The notes beneath the pieces were generated by a model. The model saw only the letters and a list, made by a program, of their open reading frames with translations, did not search any database and was not told the DNA's origin. Below are positions 38,091 to 43,354 of a stretch of 43,354 bases of DNA, one piece after another; position 1 is the stretch's first letter; every line of letters begins with the position of its first letter. The position numbers and the translations under genes are program-made. This DNA is from a virus. The stretch is from IMG/VR virus record IMGVR_UViG_3300013120_000156, positions 1-43,354 of that record. One strand, 5' to 3'.

Positions 38091-38121
38091 GGGGGGTTTA
38101 ACTCAAATTGGATTTAAATTA

Positions 38122-38211
38122 GCGTTTAAACAAGTTGGTGCAGGGGTGGTGAGGGGTGGTTGCACCAACTTGGGAAAATCACAAAAACTATTGTGATTTT
38201 CGTTTAAATGC
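38122..38211 (+). repeat. Folded element E3
   Basis: Stem GCGTTTAAA (38122-38130) with TTTAAATGC (38203-38211). Inside: a 12-bp hairpin CAAGTTGGTGCA/TGCACCAACTTG with a G-rich loop (38143-38160), TTGGG, and an 11-bp hairpin GAAAATCACAA/TTGTGATTTTC. CATATTA follows. The longest and most perfect stems of the family. Confidence 0.8.
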
Positions 38212-38213
38212 AT

Positions 38214-38364
38214 ATTAAATGAAGTTGTAAAAATGTCAGCAGAGCTAGTTCCCCCTATTTTGGTCAAAACGAAGTAACTGGGATGGTTCCCAGAACAATG
38301 TTGGGTGTTTTTATTCTGCTGACTTTTATATGACATTTTTACAATTTGGGTGTAGCCATTTAAT
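38214..38364 (+). repeat. Folded element E4 with large hairpin
   Basis: Stem ATTAAATG (38214-38221) with CATTTAAT (38357-38364), then AAG, a 14-bp hairpin TTGTAAAAATGTCA/TGACATTTTTACAA (38225-38238 with 38331-38344) carrying about 90 bases of further structure (including CTGGGA-TGGT-TCCCAG), then TTTGGG. Hairpin 2 is reduced to GTAGCC. An open frame over E3-E5 has no ribosome site and is rejected as a gene. Confidence 0.7.
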
Positions 38365-38372
38365 ATATTGGA

Positions 38373-38435
38373 GTTAAAAGATGTTTTTTCCGTTAGGAAA
38401 AAATATGGGGATTTCTCAAAGAAATCCCTTTTAAC
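38373..38435 (+). repeat. Folded element E5
   Basis: Stem GTTAAAAG (38373-38380) with CTTTTAAC (38428-38435); hairpin TTTTTTCC-GTTA-GGAAAAAA; TATGGG; hairpin GGGATTTC/GAAATCCC; then CGATATTATGTTC. It lies just 3' of the 108-residue gene. Confidence 0.75.
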
Positions 38436-38469
38436 CGATATTATGTTCTCCTTTAGGATAAAAAATAAA

Positions 38470-38796
38470 TCATTTCTTACCCTCATCAAAAAAGCTTGAA
38501 GTAATTGGTTCTGATTCCCATAGCTTCTCTGATATTTCTTCCAATTTCTTGCCCTGAGTATCTAATATTCCTTGAGCTCTTGCTATGTTCTGCACAAGTT
38601 TGTTAAACTCGTTTAGTTGTGGGTGTTCTCTATCTATTAAACCAAATACTTGTGGAAAATCGTATTTTCCATCCCCTTCTGATGCGACCATACTAATTTG
38701 GTCTTCACAGTTTTCTCCACAACTAAACCACAAACTTCCCAAAAGCTCATCTGGGATGTCTTGTAAAGCTTTTTTGATGTCTAATATTGTCTCCAT
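38470..38796 (-). CDS. Hypothetical protein
   Basis: 108 residues, not recognised. Helical, with a cysteine pair (WFSCGENCED) and a charged end. GGGAGG stands before the ATG. It lies between elements E5 and E6, so it is probably an accessory cassette gene. Confidence 0.6.
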   Translation of the reverse strand: METILDIKKALQDIPDELLGSLWFSCGENCEDQISMVASEGDGKYDFPQVFGLIDREHPQLNEFNKLVQNIARAQGILDTQGKKLEEISEKLWESEPITSSFFDEGKK

Positions 38797-38825
38797 TTTT
38801 AACCTCCCATGATTTATTTTTTAAG

Positions 38826-38952
38826 TTCTCCAAAGGAGAATTGAACATAATATTAGAGTTTGGAGAAGTGTCCGTAGGACATTTGGGTGTAGGCGTAGCC
38901 GAAACCTCTAAACCCATATTATCAGACCCGTAGGGCAAATGATTTATCATTT
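38826..38952 (+). repeat. Folded element E6
   Basis: Stem GTTTGGAG (38858-38865) with CTCTAAAC (38906-38913), one G.T pair. Inside: AAG, hairpin TGTCC-GTA-GGACA (38869-38881), TTTGGG, hairpin GGC-GTA-GCC (38892-38900). CATATTA then CCC-GTA-GGG and AAATGA-TTTA-TCATTT. A preceding hairpin TTCTCC-AAA-GGAGAA is at 38826-38840. It overlaps the last codons of the ribbon-helix-helix gene. Confidence 0.8.
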
Positions 38953-39108
38953 GAGTTTGGACACCTCCCGTTTAGTTGCACCTTTCAATAAGTTTTCTAT
39001 AACCTCGCTGTATGATTGCATTGGATGTATCTTCATATTCTTCAACTTCTTTAAGACAGATTTCTTTATCTGCATTTGTGTGTATTCTTTAATGTTTTTT
39101 CTTGTCAT
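38947..39108 (-). CDS. Ribbon-helix-helix / VapB-like protein
   Basis: 53 residues from the ATG at 39108. TQMQIKKSVLKKLKNMKIHP followed by MQSYSEVIENLL fits the archaeal antitoxin-like family with the K-x-H-P-x-x-S-Y-x-E-V-I signature. Such proteins bind DNA as dimers, alone or with a toxin. No toxin gene is next to it, so a regulator is likely. Confidence 0.75.
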   Translation of the reverse strand: MTRKNIKEYTQMQIKKSVLKKLKNMKIHPMQSYSEVIENLLKGATKREVSKLK

Positions 39109-39124
39109 TTTTTTGATTATAAAA

Positions 39125-39161
39125 GGGCTGTCGGGTGAACAGCCCCTCACCCGAAGGTGAG
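39125..39161 (-). terminator. Paired hairpins with alternative pairing; terminator candidate
   Basis: GGGCTGT/ACAGCCC (39125-39131 with 39139-39145) and CTCACC-CGAA-GGTGAG (39146-39161) lie between two genes, with TTTT after the first on the minus strand. The loop of the first (TCGGGTGA) is exactly complementary to TCACCCGA in the second (39147-39154), so two folds compete. Confidence 0.55.
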
Positions 39162-39163
39162 TA

Positions 39164-39358
39164 TTATTTCAATTCTCTAATTACTTCGTCTGTTGATTCA
39201 TCGCAAAGGAACACTCTTCCGTCACTTTGGATTTTATATTTAAATTCAGGTCTTTTCCCATTCTCGCCCAAATCCAAATACAACGAAGTAAATCCAACAT
39301 CCCAAACAAATTCAGATGAACCGCTTGGAGTTATTAGTTTTGCTTTCATTGGTTTCAT
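39164..39358 (-). CDS. Small hypothetical protein
   Basis: 64 residues, beta-rich (FVWDVGFTSLYLDLGENGK, SDGRVFLCDESTDEV). CGGAGGT precedes the ATG. Not recognised. It shares the inverted-repeat bracket (38959-38969 and 39464-39474) with the ribbon-helix-helix gene. Confidence 0.6.
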   Translation of the reverse strand: MKPMKAKLITPSGSSEFVWDVGFTSLYLDLGENGKRPEFKYKIQSDGRVFLCDESTDEVIRELK

Positions 39359-39394
39359 TTTGTTTTTTACCTCCGTGTATATAAGAGGTTATTA

Positions 39395-39428
39395 TCCTTT
39401 ATATACTTATCTATACTGGAGTATATAG
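39395..39428 (-). promoter_or_regulatory. Promoter with near-operator
   Basis: TATATAAA (39398-39405) lies about 43 bases before the ATG at 39358. CTATATAC (39421-39428) stands 15 bp upstream, one base off in sequence and in spacing from the virion promoter pattern. Confidence 0.55.
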
Positions 39429-39557
39429 GTTTTTACCTATTTTAAGTTGAACAAGTCCAGCGAGGGAGGTGTCCGAATTTCTGATAATATAGTATTATCA
39501 ATAGTTTATTCCTGATAACATCCTTATTTGGTATGTTTAATGTCATTTTCCACAAGT

Positions 39558-39722
39558 TTATTTTTCCTTCTTTTTTATTTTAGTTGTTGATTCTACTCCA
39601 AAACATTTACATAGATAATTTTTTAATTGTTCTTCAAAAGATTCTCTAGGAATCATGTGCATAGGATTTGGATAACCTTTTGCAATTTCTTCAACTTCAT
39701 TTTCTGTTATTTTTATTTCCAT
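39558..39722 (-). CDS. Small hypothetical protein
   Basis: 54 residues (MEIKITENEVEEIAKGYPNP...). Mixed alpha/beta with two cysteines (YLCKCFG). Overlaps the 79-residue gene upstream by 26 bases. Not recognised. Between it and 39358 lie about 200 bases holding the promoter and a TGATAATA-TAG-TATTATCA hairpin. Confidence 0.5.
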   Translation of the reverse strand: MEIKITENEVEEIAKGYPNPMHMIPRESFEEQLKNYLCKCFGVESTTKIKKKEK

Positions 39723-39936
39723 TTTCTACAAGTTTCTTTCCTGCATATTTTTTTATTATATGAATTGCATAACAAACACCGCATTTTTTATCATGGTTTT
39801 TGTTTAAATCTTTTAATACTTTCTTTATAAATTCTTTTACATCCTCTTGAGCATATACTTCTCCTTTATGAGAAAATCTGTGATGTTCTTTTCCAATAAT
39901 CCAACTTTTCTCACTTAATTTAAATTCATTTTCCAT
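39697..39936 (-). CDS. Small hypothetical protein
   Basis: 79 residues from MENEFKLSEK. Histidine-rich first half (GKEHHRFSHKGEVY) and KKCGVCYAIHIIKKY later; a metal site is possible. The first residues resemble those of small genes next to it (MEKEFNL), suggesting related small proteins. Confidence 0.55.
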   Translation of the reverse strand: MENEFKLSEKSWIIGKEHHRFSHKGEVYAQEDVKEFIKKVLKDLNKNHDKKCGVCYAIHIIKKYAGKKLVENGNKNNRK

Positions 39937-40138
39937 TTTGTAACTCCTTAACAGCAAGACAAACATTTGTTAGTTTTCTAGCCATCTCATTTTGGTTTTC
40001 TGCTATTGTTTGGATTAATTCTCTAAATTCTTCACAACTTATCTCATCATCTAAATTAAATTCTTTTTCCATTTTCAACTTTTCAAAAGACTCATGGTCT
40101 TGAGTTCTGTGTCCTCCTTTGCATATTTTACAACTCAT
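39926..40138 (-). CDS. Small zinc-knuckle-like protein
   Basis: 70 residues. CKICKGGHRTQDH at the N-terminus fits a C-C-H-H zinc knuckle; the rest is an acidic coiled coil. Only two bases separate it from the GHMP kinase stop, so it belongs to that operon. Confidence 0.6.
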   Translation of the reverse strand: MSCKICKGGHRTQDHESFEKLKMEKEFNLDDEISCEEFRELIQTIAENQNEMARKLTNVCLAVKELQNGK

Positions 40139-40139
40139 T

Positions 40140-40859
40140 TTATCTTACTTTAATTGGTATTCCTCCTATTGATTCTTTTATTGCACAAATGAAATAACCT
40201 CCTCCACCTGCTCCATTTGGTTTTAAACCATAACACTCTTCTTCTAAGTTTTCTGCAATTTGTCTAGCTATTCTTGGCATACTGTTTGGAAACACACTTT
40301 GATATGCTTTTCTTGATTCATTTAATGAGTTTCCTAGTAAACTTAAGTTTTTAGTTTTTATTGCTTTAAATGAGTTTTTTGCTGAGTCTGCTAGTCTTTG
40401 TGCTGAGTACTTATTAAAGTCTGCAAACTCTTCTAAGCTAAAGTCTTTGGCTCTTTGTCCTACTTCAAAAAGTTCTATGTGTTTTTCCAGCCAGCTTAAA
40501 ATGTCTGGTTCTTGTAATCTTACTATTCTTTTAGGCATAAAGGAATTATCATACCAGCTTGCTGTAACTCCTTGTAACATTATTCCAGAAGCATCTTGAA
40601 ATCCTGAAATGTATTTAGTTCTGCCATGATTTTCTTCTTTAAATAATTGTTTTGCTAATTCTACATCATTACCTTCTGGTAAATTTTCCCATAATCTTAT
40701 TGCAGTCTCTCTTGTTGAGGTTGCCATTCCTGCTCTTTTTAAAAAATCATAAGTTGGTTGAATGCTTAAAGTTAAGTTCCAACCAGGCACTAGTGAGTTT
40801 AAGTAAACTTGGTCTAGTCCAGGACCTGCTAAACATAGTGAGTATGGCATGTTAGTCAT
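40140..40859 (-). CDS. GHMP-family sugar kinase
   Basis: 239 residues, short for the family. APG-like opening (LCLAGPGLDQVYL) with LVPGWNLTLSI; ATP-loop and middle motif in YISGFQDASGIMLQG near 84-97; the C-terminal motif 3 is NGAGGGGYF near 215. The set is closest to heptose- or sugar-1-phosphate-forming GHMP kinases, but the usual GLGSSSA loop is not evident, so activity is uncertain. It overlaps the nucleotidyltransferase, which would act on its product. Confidence 0.7.
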   Translation of the reverse strand: MTNMPYSLCLAGPGLDQVYLNSLVPGWNLTLSIQPTYDFLKRAGMATSTRETAIRLWENLPEGNDVELAKQLFKEENHGRTKYISGFQDASGIMLQGVTASWYDNSFMPKRIVRLQEPDILSWLEKHIELFEVGQRAKDFSLEEFADFNKYSAQRLADSAKNSFKAIKTKNLSLLGNSLNESRKAYQSVFPNSMPRIARQIAENLEEECYGLKPNGAGGGGYFICAIKESIGGIPIKVR

Positions 40860-41247
40860 TTTGTATTTTGGTTGTACTCCAGTCCTCCTTGTCTCTTTTC
40901 ATTAACACCATGTATGGTACATTTAATTCTAAACACGTCTTCTTTTTAAGTTCACTATTACCATCATCATTAGTAATAAACACATCTATTTTATATTTTT
41001 CTATCATTGGAATCCAGTCTAGTTTTCCCATTTCTTTTGAGACTTTTGCATAATAAACACCTTTCAAAGAGTTTATCATTTCTTTTCTTTCTTCTTCATT
41101 GAATAATGGTTTTTTGTTTTTTTGAAGTTTTAAGTTTTTATCATTTCCAATATTTACATACAAGTCTCCAAACTTACTTGCTTTTTTTAAGAACTTAATG
41201 TGTCCAGGGTGTAACCTGTCAAAAAATCCTGCTACTAACACATTCAT
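40852..41247 (-). CDS. Cytidylyltransferase-like nucleotidyltransferase
   Basis: 131 residues. VAGFFDRLHPGHIKFLKKA holds the HxGH motif, and YVNIGNDKNLKLQKNKKPL the substrate loop. ISSTR is replaced by WSTTKIQ near the end. Family members make CDP-glycerol or ADP/CDP-heptose-type sugars. With the kinase after it, it forms a two-step sugar-activation pair. Confidence 0.85.
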   Translation of the reverse strand: MNVLVAGFFDRLHPGHIKFLKKASKFGDLYVNIGNDKNLKLQKNKKPLFNEEERKEMINSLKGVYYAKVSKEMGKLDWIPMIEKYKIDVFITNDDGNSELKKKTCLELNVPYMVLMKRDKEDWSTTKIQND

Positions 41248-41396
41248 TCTAGCTCACCTTCCTCAAATCCATAGACTTGTCCATCTTTTAATCTCATAGC
41301 TTCAATTGGCATTAGCTCTGTTTCTTTGTTTTTTTTAATTATTTTGAATTTATCTCCTTTTCTATATAAAGGAATAAAATCTTTTTTTGCTTTCAT
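41244..41396 (-). CDS. Small hypothetical protein
   Basis: 50 residues, small beta barrel-like (FIPLYRKGDKFKIIKKNKETELMPIEAM). ATGA overlaps on both ends link it to the methyltransferase and the nucleotidyltransferase. Not recognised. Confidence 0.55.
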   Translation of the reverse strand: MKAKKDFIPLYRKGDKFKIIKKNKETELMPIEAMRLKDGQVYGFEEGELE

Positions 41397-41848
41397 TTTA
41401 TTACCTCTAACTTAAAATTTAATTCTTCACCGTATTTTCTATCATCATCGAGTTCAGTTTCTACTTTGTTTACTGTGTGTCCTGCGTCTTTGAAATTATA
41501 TCCTGTTTGATGTGGAATGTTCCAACTAGTAAAAAATATCCAACTCTTAGCATTCCAAGGACTTTTATGTTCTGGAAAATTTGTTAAACCATCTCCTATT
41601 GGAACTATTATTTCAATCTTTGCACCTGGTTTACATACTCTGTGCATCTCTCTAAACACAAAGTGAATGTCGTCAGGACTAATATGCTCTAAACAGTGTT
41701 CTGTGAATATTTCATCAACTGAGCTATCATCAAAAGGTAGTCCTTTTGTAATGTCTCTGACAATATCTACTTTAAAAAAGTTATCAATGTCTATGTTTAT
41801 GTAACCTTCTCTGTACTTTCTACCACTTCCAATGTGTAGTTTTCTCAT
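41393..41848 (-). CDS. SAM-dependent methyltransferase
   Basis: 151 residues. HIGSGRKYREGYINIDI is the motif I to II region, and FTEHCLEHISPDDIHFVFREMHRVCKPG motif IV to V, as in glycan-associated methyltransferases. It follows the fused glycosyltransferase by 4 bases. Confidence 0.85.
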   Translation of the reverse strand: MRKLHIGSGRKYREGYINIDIDNFFKVDIVRDITKGLPFDDSSVDEIFTEHCLEHISPDDIHFVFREMHRVCKPGAKIEIIVPIGDGLTNFPEHKSPWNAKSWIFFTSWNIPHQTGYNFKDAGHTVNKVETELDDDRKYGEELNFKLEVIK

Positions 41849-43104
41849 TTTTCAAATATATACACTTGTTCTTTATATAAAAAATAATTAGGTGTTTCAA
41901 TTCTTTTTAATCCTTTGTCTGTGAATTGTTTTAGCCACCACTCCTCTGTTTCTTTAATCTTATGAGTAGCATCAAGTTCTAGTACTGGATTTCCAATAAC
42001 TGGAACACTTATCAAAATATATTTTTTTGTGTGATTAATTAAGTTATTTATTGCTTTAGTTAAGTCTTCACCATAATTCAAGTGTTCTAGTACATCAAAG
42101 GCTACTGCTAAATCATAACTTCCTAGTCCTAAGTCTTCTACTGTCATGTCTGCTAACTTAACATTTTCATGTAATCTCTTTTCAACTGCATACTTATTAA
42201 CATCATAACCAACTGTTTTTACTCCAATTTCATTTAGTACTTTAACTCTTTGTCCTTGTCCACATCCGAAAATTATACAATCTTTTAAATTAAAGTGATT
42301 TTTCCAGTTTATTGCATCTTGATAGTGTTTAACTTCCATGTTACCTCTACTAATAAAGTAAATTTCTTCTTGACTAGTTCCAAACTCATTTAAAATAATT
42401 TCAGGTAATTCTCCTAAATTAAATCTTTTTCTTGGATAATAACCAAACAAGTGCTGAAAGTACCAGTCTCTTAAAAACTCTTTACTATGCATTTCACTCT
42501 TTTTTATGTGATTCTCATACTTTTTTTTAATATCAAACATTCCAGGAATGTAAGCTAAGTGCCAGATTGTAGTACAATTGGTGGCCATTACTGGTTCTCT
42601 TTCTTTTCCTTGTAAAACGGGATGCTCTGTTTCTGGGTAACAATCTGCCTCACTAATTTTAAATAGCCTGTTTAGTACCCAATGATTTTCTTGAGTTGTG
42701 TCTTCGTGTGATAAGTCTCCGACTAAGTGTCTCATTTTAACAGATATTAAGCCATACTTGGCTGTTTGAATAAACTCTTTTACTTTACTTAAGTTTTCAA
42801 CTACTTCATCAACATCAATACACAAACACCAATAATCTGGATAGTTTTCTTTTATATAATTAAGATAAAAGTTTCTTTGTTTGCCATTCATTTTCTTGTC
42901 TTCTTGATTATAAAGATTTTCAATCCAATGTATGTTTTTCATGTTTTTCTTTTTAACTATCTCTCTTATCCAATATGATTTAAATTCATTAGTGCTTCCA
43001 CCATCACAGTAAACTATTGCATCAGCTTCTTTAACACTCTCTAAACACATTCTAATAAACTTTTCACAGTCCTGTCCCATGATTACTACTACTAATCTTT
43101 CCAT
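41845..43104 (-). CDS. Glycosyltransferase family 2 fused to methyltransferase
   Basis: 419 residues. Residues 1-~270 are a GT2 domain (VYCDGGSTNEF, LCIDVDEVVENL with the metal motif near 97). Residues ~275-419 are a class I methyltransferase (CIIFGCGQGQRVKVL, YDVNKYAVEKRL, FDVLEHLNYGEDLTKAI). One protein would add a sugar and methylate it. It overlaps the methyltransferase that spans the contig ends. Confidence 0.9.
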   Translation of the reverse strand: MERLVVVIMGQDCEKFIRMCLESVKEADAIVYCDGGSTNEFKSYWIREIVKKKNMKNIHWIENLYNQEDKKMNGKQRNFYLNYIKENYPDYWCLCIDVDEVVENLSKVKEFIQTAKYGLISVKMRHLVGDLSHEDTTQENHWVLNRLFKISEADCYPETEHPVLQGKEREPVMATNCTTIWHLAYIPGMFDIKKKYENHIKKSEMHSKEFLRDWYFQHLFGYYPRKRFNLGELPEIILNEFGTSQEEIYFISRGNMEVKHYQDAINWKNHFNLKDCIIFGCGQGQRVKVLNEIGVKTVGYDVNKYAVEKRLHENVKLADMTVEDLGLGSYDLAVAFDVLEHLNYGEDLTKAINNLINHTKKYILISVPVIGNPVLELDATHKIKETEEWWLKQFTDKGLKRIETPNYFLYKEQVYIFEK

Positions 43105-43354
43105 TTACTCACATTAACATAGTACTCTTGTATGTTAATGTCCTCCTTTTTAGTTGCTAGCACATAAAAGTCTGAGTCTTTTTCAATTATTTGATAGTCC
43201 ATCTTAAAGACATCAAATATGTACTTTAGCTCTGTCTTAGTGTAAAACTCCATTCTTGGTTCTAATGCACCAAATTTTTGTTTAAACATTATGTAGTTTT
43301 TATACAGAACTTCGTTTTTTTCTAAGTTTGGAAATTGAATTAACATTTTTCCAT
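43092..43354 (-). CDS. SAM-dependent methyltransferase, 3' part (continues from the left end)
   Basis: The C-terminal part of the gene that starts at 543. The last 119 bases repeat the left end, so bases 43235 and lower continue the frame. Ends KWKD with a TAG that overlaps the next start. An apparent start at 43346 is internal, not a real start. Confidence 0.85.
   Translation of the reverse strand, partial: GKMLIQFPNLEKNEVLYKNYIMFKQKFGALEPRMEFYTKTELKYIFDVFKMDYQIIEKDSDFYVLATKKEDINIQEYYVNVSKWKD
43236..43354. repeat. Terminal direct repeat, right copy
   Basis: Identical to 1-119. See the left copy: removing one copy gives a circle of about 43,235 bp. Confidence 0.95.

Noticed and set aside
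38103-38489. Minus-strand 128-residue open frame over elements E3-E5
   Set aside because: It only spells out the hairpins, has no ribosome site and overlaps the stop of the 108-residue gene.
43092-43346. Separate 84-residue protein starting at 43346
   Set aside because: It is the C-terminal part of the methyltransferase that crosses the contig ends.

Overview
This window looks like the complete genome of a tailed virus (siphovirus-like, HK97-fold capsid) that infects an archaeon. The first 119 bases are repeated exactly at the end (43236-43354), and one methyltransferase gene reads in frame across the joined ends. The molecule is therefore circular or terminally redundant, with a unit of about 43,235 bp. 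All convincing genes lie on the minus strand. Archaeal origin is inferred from promoters with TATA boxes (TTTATATA or ATTTAAAT) about 25-27 bases before start codons, some leaderless, and from T-rich stretches after genes. Strong Shine-Dalgarno sites precede genes inside operons. The host cannot be named from sequence alone; an AT-rich methanogen or DPANN archaeon is possible. No polymerase, primase, helicase or integrase was recognised.

Layout in transcription order (right to left). 43.1-40.1 kb plus the wrap-around left end (0-3.7 kb) form a sugar-modification block: glycosyltransferases, SAM methyltransferases, a B12-binding radical SAM enzyme, a GHMP-type sugar kinase, a nucleotidyltransferase, and an Rnl2-type RNA ligase. 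39.9-36.7 kb holds small accessory genes, each followed by a folded DNA/RNA element of one recurring design, and a DNA methyltransferase inside inverted repeats. 36.7-33.3 kb carries more glycosyltransferases. 32.9-13.0 kb is the packaging and virion block: small and large terminase, ParB-like protein, portal-MuF fusion, protease/scaffold, decoration and major capsid proteins, connectors, tail terminator, tail tube, tail chaperones, tape measure, hub, baseplate, holin-like proteins and a fibre. 12.9-3.7 kb holds many very small genes (zinc ribbons, winged helices, membrane peptides, coiled coils, an OB-fold protein, HNH nucleases).

Four signals stand out. (1) Six copies of a conserved folded element (stem, AAG, hairpin, TTTGGG, hairpin, closing stem, CATATTA) sit just 3' of accessory genes; G.T pairs favour the plus strand, and the layout resembles integron cassettes without a visible integrase. 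(2) A tRNA-Gln-like element at 5300-5367 has its halves in permuted order, with the acceptor stem closed by a GTAA tetraloop. (3) Three tandem H-type pseudoknots with covarying stems lie at 11095-11304. (4) Four virion-gene promoters carry the palindrome GTATATAC exactly 14 bp upstream of the TATA box, while the promoter of a small putative regulator carries it downstream of TATA.

Seven HNH-type nucleases are scattered at gene junctions. The longest gene-free stretch (9848-10486) has its own promoter and may be a non-coding RNA or an origin.
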